Assembly: GCA_029783825.1 (NCBI GenBank)
Contig: JAREIK010002645.1
Location: forward strand, 682,001 to 746,000
Length of the DNA: 64,000 nucleotides
Direction: 5' to 3'
Source of the DNA: Sapria himalayana
Taxonomy: Eukaryota; Streptophyta; Magnoliopsida; Malpighiales; Rafflesiaceae
This document shows, piece by piece, positions 24,201 to 37,300 of this stretch; within the stretch, counting starts at the first letter, position 1; every line of letters starts with the position of its first letter. The position numbers were made by a program, and so were the translations under genes. A model generated the notes under the pieces. That model was not told the origin of the DNA. It made no database searches and saw only the letters and a list, made by a program, of their open reading frames with translations.

Positions 24201-27200
24201 TGCTTCCTCCAGGAGGAGCTCCACAATTGTTTCTGCCTCCCTAAACCGCTGCTCAGCAGAGACCACGAGGGCCAACAGGATCCAGCCATCCATGGATTCC
24301 GAAGCCGCCATCTCGATGTAGATTACTGCACTTTCCAAGGCGGCACCGAGATTTCTCTGCCTTGCATTTTCACACCCAATGTTATAAATTACTGCTGGGT
24401 CTTTTTCGCTGTAGCAGAGAACAGCATGGCTTAGAGAACCCAGTGACTTTTCTTGCAGATGGGTTCTTTCGGCATCAGAAACAGATGAGATTTTGGCTGC
24501 GTTCCCATAGCAGAGGCCAAGGTATCTATAGGCCTGGCCCTTGAGACTTGGGTCATCGCGAACAGCCAGTCTGGTTGATATCAGGGCAAACCTAATTCCT
24601 TCTTTCGCATCGTCTGGATATTGGGAACACAACTTTGCTCCTAGCAAACAAGAACGTAAAAGAGATCTGCCGTTTGATTCTGAGCAATTGGCAATGCTCT
24701 TCAACAGGTTTAAGGCAGCTTCTTTCTGATCTGCTGCAGCATAACAAAGAGCAAGAAGATACCATCTTTCCACTCGGCTATAGACGCCAGGAAGAAGTTC
24801 CTCTAACCTCTCTGCCAGTAGTTCGAACTGCCCAGTAATCGAAAGTGCAAATGTGAGATGGTCCATAGTTTCCTCGTCCCATCTGATTTTTCCTTCGGCC
24901 ATTTTGTTCAGGAGGATTAATAAGAGAAGAATGGCTTCCTCCATGTTACTTTTAGGGGTTGATTTGCCCCATTTTTGTTGGAGAGGTGGAGTTCTTGCTT
25001 CCAGGACGCCATAAAGCAACATACAAGCCAACTCTTTTTGAACTCTGCACAAACTTTGCAGATCAAGGTTCCATTGCTTGACAAGAACTGTGCGATAAGC
25101 AGTCACGGCTTCATTAAGAAGCCCCGCTTTGGTCCATAGAATGGGTGATAATTCCAATGCTCTGTGGCAGATCTCCTCCAGCCTGCAAATTTCAACGATT
25201 CTGACAGGCATGCCATTCGGCGATGCTGATTCAAAGATGCCTAAAATGGCTCCGCACTGCTCCGCAGCCTCTAATGAATGGAACAAAGTTTAAAATTACA
25301 CGAAAACTAGTCAATTTCAGAATAATTTCTAGCATCGCTCATGAAAACTAAGCATCTCCAAAAAAAATTTTTTTTAAAAAAATATAGCAGCAATAGGGTA
25401 TTTTAAAAAAAATGTATAAATACTCTTTTTTGTTTGGTTTAAGCTTTGGATGAGAGCGCCCAATATGTGATGAGAGCACCCAACCCATTTAATTTTATAT
25501 TTATGTGAGCTATGATAATTTCTTTATTCCTTAATGAGTTTTTTATGATGGGGCCACCATAGTTTCAGGAGGTGAGTGTATTGAAGGCATGTGCATTAGT
25601 TATAGCAAGCGAGAGCACATCACAGTGTATTGAAGGGCTTTTTCTGCAAGCGTGCAGTACTAGTTAAGAATTAAAATATCAATTTCTACGGATATATCGA
25701 TACTTAGATTTTACAGATATATCGGTGTGTATTTGTATATGAACACCAATAAAAGATAGATATATCAGTCTTAATGGATATATCGATACTTAGAATTTAT
25801 GGATATTTCGGAGATATATTGGTGGATATATCGAAAATTTTCATCACTGGTGCTAGTGTATGTGGGTGGTTTATAAATTCTACTTTGACATAAGTTGCTT
25901 GTGCAATATATTGGTGTGTAAGTGATGCAGTGTGAGTGCCAAAGGTGAAAATTCACTATTGTTCTCAATCGAGTGTGCATTAATGTGCAATATAGTGCCT
26001 TGTTTTTGTACCGTAAGGAAATTATAAGAATGAATGACATCAGAAAATAGTGCTGAGAGTTATTTCCAAAGCACAGACAAATGACACTCGTACCATAACC
26101 CATACTAGAAAAGAATGTACAAAACCCTTCGCCAGTAATGCAACAACATATTATTCTTTGTTCTTCATAAATTATAGAACTCATGCTTATTCTTCACACT
26201 CCAGACTCCTGAATTATTAAATCATGAGTTGATAGTTATATTATAGTTAATCATTGTTTATTTATTATAATTTTTTCTTATTCTTTTGATGTTATCATAG
26301 TATATGATAACTAAGTTATGATAACATTTAACTTTGTAATTTATTTCTCCATCGCATTCAATTTGTTCTTAAATCTTAGATACTTGAAATTATTCTTTAT
26401 GAGTTATTTTGATAAAAAATTTGATTCTGATATCATTTCATCTCATAACAGTGTTGTTTTGTAGAATCACAAAAATTAACAACATCTCAGTGTGAACAAT
26501 TTCATTTAAGAAAGCATATTAATATTTTTTATTATTTTTATTATACTTATATGAGTAATGATTCATTCGATCTGATTTACTTAAACATTTAGAAACCTAA
26601 TAGACTCGAGACTTCAGGTGACTTAAAGTACTTTATTACATTTATTCAAGATTGTACATGTTATACTTGATAGTTCCTTTTTTAATTTTAATCTTTATTT
26701 TTTTTATTTTTTAAATATTTCATAAAAAAAATTAATTTAATAAAAATATAATAATAATATCCAACAATATATGTCTGACAATTTCGTACTTATTGTACTA
26801 ATCATAAAATCATGTATTAGATTTATTGTGCTAACATACCCCCCCACAGAAAAAAAAATACATAAAATAAGAAGTATTTAGTTGAGACAACTAATATATT
26901 TCTCTTTGATGAAATTATTTCATAAATAAGTATTATATTTTGTATTTGAGTGTCATTTATCCACGATATATTTATTCTTGATCTTATCATTTGTCTTTGA
27001 CCAAGTTTAAAATATTAAATCACAATATTAGAGATGCCATAATATTTGAGTGTGAATTATATCATTTAGGAAAATATATTAACGTTTTTTATAATGTTTT
27101 TCATATATATATGAGTAATAGCTCATTCGATCTGCTTTACTTAAACATATAGAAACCTAATAGACTTGACACTCCAAATAACTTAATATACTTTGTTGCA

Positions 27201-30200
27201 CCCATTCAAGATAGTACTTTGTTGCACCCAAATAACTTAATATACATATAAGAATATTAATAACACTAAAAACCTTAGAAGACATGCTAAATAATACACT
27301 AAAAGTCATAATATTTTGGATCCCATGCAAATCCAATTAAGTATAAGCGGTGAGATCTTTAAATATGCATCAACTACAACTTCAAGTTCATTAAGGATCA
27401 CAAGTTTGCAAGAAAATACTTAGCTAAATTTATTACTACAATTGATCTTTCAATAAGATTTTTAAAAGATCTCACTCTACTTGATCTAATGCATATATAT
27501 ATCCAGCCCACTTATTATATGATCCCTACACATTAAAATAACTAGTAAGAATAGCATAATAAAAAACTATAAAATAAAAAAAATAATTAATAATTAATAA
27601 CATTAAATATGGAGTGAAGTGATTTCCGTGATGTCTAATATTTAGGTCTGTCATGATCATAATACATTTGTATTTTTCGCTACCAATTTTAAAATTCTAA
27701 ATAAAAACTTAATAAAAAAATAATATATTTTTTGAGATACTTCATTTTCATAATGACACTATTATATATACGTATCTATAAAGAATTTATAGGAAATATA
27801 ATATGCAAAATATAATTTTTAATTTAATATTTGATAACACTTCAAATAATAAAGTTGTAATAAATATATTTATGAAAACTATCAGATACGATCACTTAAA
27901 TCAAATTTTTTACTTTAAGTATATATTTCATATAATTAATATAATAGTAGAAATGAAGTAAAAAATCATTTCCTCATTATTAAATGAATGAAATATATTA
28001 AGACGCTGGCCGACTATAAAAATTTCACACTATATGTAAGTCAACAAACCTAAAAATGTAAAAATTTCATATAGATATTAGATATCATTTGAATTATATA
28101 TACCTTATATCAGATTCATATGTTTGCTATCAACATATAGTATCAGACTATATTAATAATAAAACTAATAAAATAATAATTAATAAATTAGAATGATATA
28201 TAAGAATTTTACTTTTAAAATTATTTAAGATGTTTTATGATATGATAAATATGTATTCATCTGTATACACTCATATCACATACATTATACTTATATGCAT
28301 GTAAAACATTAATGATCTATTTAATAAATATAAAGAATACTCATTTTTGTCAAATTATTAAGATGAAAATGAATTGCTTGCAATATTAATTTTTTATTCT
28401 ATATTTTTATTATTTGGTTGTAGAGATGTCAAATAGGTTATGTCGTGTAGGCACGGCTAATTTTTCAAGACATGACCATGTCAAATGGCCAACAATGGGC
28501 ACAACCCCAAGTGCATTGTCGACGAGTGACCAACTTTTGAGCCAGCCAATTACAATCGACCACGTAGCCGATTGTTTTTTGAAAAAATTGACCACCCTAT
28601 GACGAGAATGTTGGATTTAAAAAAAAATCAACCCGTGATGGGGCGAGTGGTCACCTGAGCAGGTTAAACATGCCTTCGTGCAAGGCACATGGGTCGTGCC
28701 TAGCTCAGCATGAGGCACGATTCATGCCGGCCCAACACAGCATGAACCGTGCCATGGGGTAGCCCGGCCCAGTAGAGACACGATTTTGGACCGTGTCATG
28801 TCGGGCTATGCACTACTAAACCAAGTCGGGCCACTAACTATGACCAGGCCACCCTGCCAATTTGACACCTCTACTTAGTTGTATGCATTAATATTGGGGT
28901 TAAGATAAAAAAGAAATAAAATTTTATTATAAACATATCAACTTGCATGAACCAATTTAAACAACAAGATGGTAGAATTTAAGAATAATTAAATAACTTA
29001 AATATTATAAAAATAAATATGTTAGTTTTAATAAGTTTCAACTACAAATATCAACACCATATTCGAAGATAATAACTTTTTAATTCAATCAATTCTAAAC
29101 AAATAACGAGAAAAACTATTAAATAAAAATGAGTTATCATGATATAATAATAATTAATATATGAGTTGGTGAAATTATGCAAATCTATATTTTTCATACT
29201 ATATAAAATGACATATGATCTATTAATCTTCAATGTCTAGTATAGTATCAAAGTATATTTTTTATATAACTGTTAATATGATTTTAGATCTAAGAATTAT
29301 ATTACAACTAAATATAATTGAAACTATGTCATACTTAAATGACAAAGAATTCATAAGTTAATCTTCAAGATAATAATAAAAAAACTATAAGTTAATGATG
29401 AAATTTATGAATATGATGATACTTATTAACAATCATAGAAGGCTCTTGGCTACAACCTGCTATGTCTGAAGGCTAACCTTGGCTAGTGTGGGCTGACAGT
29501 GGGTTAGGCCGAGTATAAAAGCATACCTCAATCCATCAAGCCATAACGAGCCTACCTTCCCTGAAGTCATGCCGACACAGCACGATGGCCCTGCTAGATT
29601 TAATAAATTCAAGTCATACTAGCTCAACAGTCCTAACGGACATCCTCTATATTTCTCTCATGGAGTAATCATATCTATTAACAAATTCAAATCATGTTGA
29701 TTACAAAGAGAGTGAGATTTCCTAACTAAAAAATTTTTCTTCAAGCCCAAATAATATAATAGCCCACAAGTTTTTACCAATACGAACTTAAAATTTATAT
29801 TAGAAAAAAAATATGCTCATCCTACTCATACTAAATATGAACCTACCAAGGATTTAGGTAATCCTATAGTGAGTTCATCTAATAATGACCTTCAAATCAC
29901 TTATTGAAAAAGACAGAAGAGTTGTACTTAACACTTAATTTCATATATTTTATCATGCTTTCATTTTATTCTTTTTTTTATTTCTTTAATTTTCTATTAG
30001 CGATACTAAAATATTCAAGTCTCTTTCTAAGCTATTATTTTATTCGATATGATTTCACATCATGAAGGAAGATAAGCATATCCTCAACTCTAATAAAACT
30101 TAGAAGACTAATATTATAACTTTCAAGAAAATCTATTATTAGTTTACTGTGAAGACATATTGTGACATTTGGTGTGAACTATGTTGAGCCATGTCCAGAC

Positions 30201-31326
30201 ATATCCTAGTAATTTATCAACAATGTGAAGATGTCAAATAATGATTGTTGATCACCTTAAGGTGAGAGTTGTATCAAAAGAATTTACTTATAAATTTGAT
30301 ATAAACTACCAAGACACTAACTCTCTAATAACTAAGATAACCTCGACACAAACTTTTGTTTCCCATATGATATCTCACAGTTATAAAATATATTAGCTAT
30401 ATGTCAAAATATATTTCTTCACTATAATCTTGAAGAAGAAGTGTATATGAAACATCCACTTGAATTTGAGTTACATATTTGAGTTATAAGAATTTTTAAA
30501 TTTTTACAAACAATCATCTCATTTGGGTTGCACATATAAGTTACTGACTTTTTTTTTCATAGAAAAAAAATTAATCACAAGAAATCACTATGTTGATTAC
30601 ATTCTAATTAGAAGAAATAATAAGTTAAAAATTAACAAACTAAAATAATACATTCATGCACAATTTCATATGAAAAAACTTATAAGACTCAAATATTTTC
30701 TTGAGACAACTTATTTTGAGTAGTATCAATTTATCATAAAAATGATATGCACTTGATACTCTTTCAGATATTAGTCTTTTTAATTATGTTATAACAGATA
30801 CTCCTAATGATCTAGGTAGTAGCATTACTTCTAATATGACCCCTCCAGTTCACTAATTATCTAGCTATGACAAAATTAAATATAATATACACAATCAATA
30901 TAATTAATAATTTTTTAAATTATCCTCGATAAGTTGATATTAACACAGTTCTTCATAATTTAAAATCTCTTTCAGAGATAATCGATATTTCCTGCTGACT
31001 ATATATTCAAATTTGAATTAGATACCATCATGTACCAAAATGAGATCTACAACAAAATTTTATACTTTTCTTAAAAATAATATTAGATCTTAAAAAAATA
31101 AATGGCATATAATTATTTCAAAATTTAGTACAAATACAAATGTGTGAGATACTTTGGATCTGTCAGCTACTTGAAAAGATTAAATATCTATTTTTTTCTT
31201 CCACAACTTTTTTGTAATAGTCAAGCAATACATATCAAATATAACTTCAAATTCAATGTTCACAAAAGGATGAAGCACTTAGGATAAACTATTTTTTTCT
31301 TAAACAAAATTTATAATGACATAATT

Positions 31327-31380
<54 letters not shown>

Positions 31381-34300
31381 ATAACAAAATAGCTAGAAGA
31401 TATCTTCTAAGTTTGTTTACTCTATTATTGTTATAATGTTATTGAAGAAAACATCGAACATATGAAATGCTACAATTCATTTGGATATCATAAAAATATA
31501 TTATCTATATGTTATTCTCATTGAGTATTACTTGAAATTTAAATTAAACATTATCATGCATCAAGATGAGAACTACAACAAGATTTTATACTTTTCTCAA
31601 AAATAATATTAACTCTTTAAAAAAATAAAAAGATGAATAATTATTTTAAAATCTAATATAAATATAAAAATAATGATCATTATGAGATACTTTGAATCCG
31701 TCACCTACTTGAAAAGATTGAATATTCAATTTTTTCTTTCACAACTTTTTTGTGATAGTCAAGCAGCACAAATTAAAGTCTCAAATTCGGTGTTCAAAAA
31801 AGGATGAGCACATAGGACATATTACTTTCTTAAAAAAAATTATAATAAAATAATTACTATTATATACATTCAAATAAAAAAATAACTAGCGAACATCTTC
31901 TATGTTTTTTCTCTATTATTGTTATTATGTCATTATTAATGAGAATATCCAATATATGAGATACCCCAATTCATTTGGCTATCATATAAGTACATTGTCT
32001 ATATGTTATTCTCATTACGTATTACTATATTTTTGGTGATTATTTGATTTAGAATTCCACATTACTTATTATTCAATTTCATAGATATATAAAGAGAAGC
32101 TACTTGATCTTCAATCACTAATGATGACGAATTCAACATATACAATATAAAAAATATTAAGTGCTTTATTAAAAGATTTCTTATAGTAAAACATCTTTTC
32201 ATTTTTTACATATGCTTTTTTTTTCATCAGAAGTACTCATAAAGTTGATTTATTCTCACTTTGATTTATAACTATATGAATAATATTACTTTTACATAAA
32301 TGATAAGTTGAGAATTAATCATCACTAAGAATTTTAATAGGAATGAGAATGTATATTATCAAAGCATGATGATTCTATTTAAGAGAAGATATACAATGAA
32401 TATTATTGTTAAGTTTAGTTGAGCAAATTATGCTCAATCATAGTGTGATGATTCTAATTATAAAAAATGAGTGCTTGATTAGAATATTTCTTATAGGAGA
32501 ATAGATGATTATATGAAAACTCTCATTAGTAGACTGACAGGACTCAGGAAATAGATAACAAGAGCAAGTAAGCAACAAGCTACCTATCTTTTGATTAAAT
32601 CTACCTTATAAGAAGATTGAGATGAGGGTTTACCATTCTAGATTCAACCATAGACCAAATGGCTACTATTTGAAAGAAACATAGACTACCGCCCAAAGCC
32701 AAAACCAACAAAGAAACAAAAAGCTTCTATGTCATAATACCCATGCCATACCATATCGAGGAGTGAGCTGGGCTCCCATAGCCAATACACCTATAGGCAA
32801 AAAGGGGGGGAAGACCCCATTCTCATATCATTCTCCAACATGGAGAAATTCTATGGTAGATGCGGCTATAAGTGAAGTCAATTAAGCAGGCACCCACGAT
32901 GAAAGGACACTAGGAAAGCCTAGCCAAATCAGTCATGATATCCAAGACTATTTATTCAACTACCTATCATTTTCACATAATATCCCTCTTCACCCATCTT
33001 TTGATTTATTATTATGTTTTTTTTTTGTTTTTTTATATCAAAAATGCTCATAAGATTAATTTATTCTCATTTTAATTTATGCGGATATAATTATTGTTAC
33101 ATAAATGATATGTTGGAAAAGAATCATCTTAAAGAGTTTCAATAGAATTGAAATTGTATATCATCATAGTATGATGATTTTAAGAGAAAATATACAATAA
33201 ATATATTTGTTTGATTTTGTGGAATATGCTCTCACATAGAAAATAATTTAGCAAGGATAAATATAAATCTTCTATAAAATAAACATTTTTGTTGACTACA
33301 AATAAAAAAAATTATATAAAAACTTAATTATCTAAAAATTATCAGATGATAAACATTACAATTTATTAGTATAGTAATTTATTTTCTAGAATTTCTATAT
33401 CAAATTCACAAATATTATTTACATACTTTAATATGTGAAAATTATTGCAACTTATTACAATTTTTCAGAAACCATCATCATTATATGTGGTAATTTAGGT
33501 AGGGTAATTGGGCCGACCTATCCTAAACATTGTACCAGATAATGCCCAACCCAACTGAGCCACTGAGCTGAATTGGGTCCTTGCTCCAAGGTACCAGCTG
33601 GGTCAGCCTTGCTTGTTTTTTTGGGGCCGCACGATTTGATTCGGCTGGGCTAGATAACCCAAATTGTAAGCATAATTTCCATATATAACTAAAAAATTAC
33701 TCAAATTTTAGCTTGACCCATGATTTTACAACTAAAAAATTGATTATTAGCATTATATTTTTCTAGAATATAATCATGTCTCCATAAAAACTAAGAAACA
33801 ATTATTATTTTTGAATTTATTACAATTTCAAAGCATGATGTATTAGATATCAACAAGATGGACTTCTTTCGATAAAAACACTTGCTTGAGAATATTACTT
33901 TTTTTTATTTTTTTTATGTTATATTTTATATTAAGAGAGTCTTAGTTTTTTTATCCACAAAACTTCATGTTTATAATATTCATGCAGCAATTTTTATCAC
34001 AAATTAGTCTGTAAATATCATTATGAAAATTCTAATAGAATTCTAATTTTCTTCTTTCCACGAAACTAAATGTTTTGAATTTTTATGCACTAATGTGAAA
34101 CAAATATTGAGATCTAGTACTTATATTTTTCATATATACACTTTTTTAACTAGTATATTTCTCCTTAGTATGTATTTTTATTGTACTTAGTAGTTTAATA
34201 TTTATGGAAAATACTCATAATATAAAGGTGCTCCTAGTAATTTTATATCATTTTATTTTCTTGTTATGATTGATAAATATTATGATTTTACTGTGTAAAG

Positions 34301-37300
34301 AAATATAAGAGAATAAATTGGTGAAACTGAATTGATGATTTTACAACCTATAGAGGCACCTATAGATACAAAAGAATGAAATAAATCAGAGAATATTCTG
34401 AGAAAATCCTAAGAAATAAACCAAAGGATATTATAAGAATATCGCATAATTCTTAACAATTCTACAATAATACTCCCCCTCAAGTAGAGGTATCAACCGG
34501 GCCAGGCTGGCCTGGCACGAGGCACTACACGGTTCAGTCGTGCCTGGGCCGGCCCGGCACGGGAATTTCCAGTGCCTGGGCTCGTGCCGTGCCGAGGCCA
34601 ACCGGGCCTCGTGCCGTGCTTGGCCCGGCACGGTAACGTGGCCCGTTGGCACGGTACCGTGCTTAAATTTTTTTTTAAAAAAAATTAGGGTTACTGGGCG
34701 CCGAAACCCTAATTTTTTTTAAAATTAGGGTTTCGGGCACGCCCAATTCCTAATTTTTTTTAGAATTAGGGTTTCGGGCGCGCCGAATCCCTAATTTTTT
34801 TTAGAATTAGGGTTTCGGGCGCGCCCAATCCCTAATTTTTTTAGAATTAAGGTTTCGGGCACGCCCAATTCCTAATTTTTTTTTTAAATTAGGGTTCGGC
34901 GAGACGGCGCGTGCCGAAACCGGCAAATAGTGCCGCAGGCCCGTGCCGGACTGAACCCCCAAAAAACCTTGCCGGGACAGGCACGGCACGGTTACTGTTC
35001 CATGCGGTGCCTGGCCCGGCACGGAAGCCCGGTTGGGCTTGGAAAAAATGTGCTGAGCCGGCCCGGCACGGCCCGTTTAACACCTCTACCCTCAAGTTGG
35101 AGCATAAATATCTCTTATGTCCAACTTGTCACACAAATAAGCAACCCAATCACCACTCAAGGATTTGGTGAAAATATTCCCTAATTGGTCTCAAGTCTTC
35201 ACATATCCTATAGAGATAAGCCCAAGCTGTATCTTCTCATGAACAAAGTGACCGTCGATTTCAATATATTTGGTCTACTCATAGAACATTGGATTGGAGG
35301 CAATGTGAATTACTACCTGGTTATCACCCCAAAATTTGGCGGACAATGGATGTGTGATACATGTTACTGTCAAAAGCTGGTGAATCCACATTATCTCGCA
35401 TGTGACCTGTGCCATGGCCCGATATTCTGATTTTGTATTAGACCAAGATACCACACTTTGCTTCTTGCTTTTCCATGATACCAGATTGCCACCCACAAAG
35501 ACACAATAGCCTGAAGTAGAATGCCTATCATCCTTGGAGCCTGCCCAATCTGCATTTGTGAAACACTCAATCTTTTCATGCCCATGATTACCATAGAGAA
35601 TACCTTATACTGGACTGACTTTGAGGTAACCCAGAATGTGTTTCACAGTAGCCCAATAATCAACAGTGGGGAAAGACATGAACTGACTCACAATACTAAC
35701 AGTATATGTAATATCAGGGCGTGTGACTGTAAGATAATTTAATTATCCAACTAACCTCCGATATCTCTTAGGATCACTCTACGGTTCTCCTTTGACTATT
35801 TGCATATTCGGAGTCATAGGTGAATTACACGGTTTAACACCTAACTTACATGTCTCGAATAATAGGTCCAGTACATACTTGCGTTGACAGATAAAAATCT
35901 CTTTACAACTTCTCATAACCTCTACACCCAAAAAATACTTTAACATACCTAAGTCTTTTGTACTGAATTATTGTTAAAGAAAAGATTCTAGTAACAAAAT
36001 ACCAATAGTGTCACTGCCAGTTATAATGATATCATCAACATAAACAATCAACAAAATGATCATAGTGGCTAAATTCCGATAAAATACTGAATGATCAGAC
36101 TTGCACTTATACATCCCAAACCTCTCAATTGTCTGACTGAATTTTCCAAACCATGCACGTAAACTTTGTTTAAGTCCATATAAGACTTTGTGAATGTGGC
36201 AAACTCGGTTGTCTGTCTCCCCATGAACAACAAACCCCGGAGGTTGCTCCATATAGACTTCCTCCTGAAGATTACCATGAAGAAATACATTTTTGACATC
36301 TAACTGATGGAGATCCCAATTGTACCGGGTAGCCAAAGAGATAAAGAATCGGACCGAAGTCAATTTAGTCACTAGAGAGAAGGTATCGACATACTCAATA
36401 CCATAGATCTGAGCATAACCTTTGGCCACAAGTTGAGCTTTGAGGCGAGCAAGACTGCCATCGAGATTAACCTTCACTGCAAACACCCAGCAATAGCTAA
36501 TAGCACATTTCATTGCAGGCAACTTAACTAAATCCCAAGTACCATTAGTCTCCAATGCTGCCATCTCCTCCAGCATGACATGATACCAGTCAGGATGAGA
36601 CAAGGCTTCGAGAATAGAGACAGGTAAAGAGGTAGAATCCAAAGAAGTAATGAAAGCACGAGATAAAAGAGAAAGATTATGATAAGACAGACAAGAAGAA
36701 AAAAGATGAACACACTTACGTGAACCTTTGCGAAGAGCAATAGGAAAGTCATCACCGGAAGGAGGAGCTGATGGCGAGGAACCTGATGGTGGAGGATCAA
36801 AGACTGGCGGAGGCGGCCAACAGGAGTATACCTATATGATCGGAGGATGATCCAGTGGAGCAGGAGTAGAACCAGTCACAGGAGCGACAGGGTAGACCAT
36901 AATATCATCATTCTCCCCCTCACTAGGAGGACCAGTAGAGGTAGAGAAGGAGATATCTTCATGAAAGGTGACATCATAAGATACTAGATAGTGCTTAAGA
37001 TCAGGACAGTAACACTAATATCCTTTTTGAACTCTTGAATAGCCAAGGAAAATGCACTTGAGGGCTTTAGGATTAAGCTTGGAGAGCTATTGGCGAACGT
37101 CCCTGACAAAATATGTAGACCCAAAAATTCTGAGGGGAATGAGAAATAAAGGGGCAATGGGGTATAGGATATGAAAGGGAGTATCCTAGTTAAGCACAAA
37201 AGAGGGCATGTGGTTAATCAAAAAATAAATAGTGAAAACTACATCGGCCTAGAAATGCTTAGGCACATGCATTTGGAAAAGCAAAGCCCGAGCAGTTTCC

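Larger units (their letters stand above)
29650..32030 (+). mobile_element. Decayed Ty1/copia pol in NPGR1 intron 2
   Basis: On +, NLEEEVYMKHPLEFE at about 30428-30475 is the RT region before the catalytic site. YVDYILIRRNN at 30589-30620 is the catalytic box with the second Asp changed to Tyr. RNase H-like LFCNSQAIHI (about 31205-31240) and LFCDSQAAQIK (about 31745-31780) come twice because this part is duplicated. LADIF-like remnants follow each. The frame is destroyed by many stops. It is opposite in orientation to NPGR1 and to the intact-looking copia at 34294. Confidence 0.65.

Noticed and set aside
23934..24838. Plus-strand frames of 60-166 codons over NPGR1 exon 3
   Set aside because: Shadows of the conserved minus-strand exon. 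The peptides match nothing I recognise.
34431..35184. Overlapping Pro/Arg/Ala-rich frames on both strands
   Set aside because: They arise from the GC-rich arms and palindromic array of a hAT MITE. Openness in all frames is expected there.
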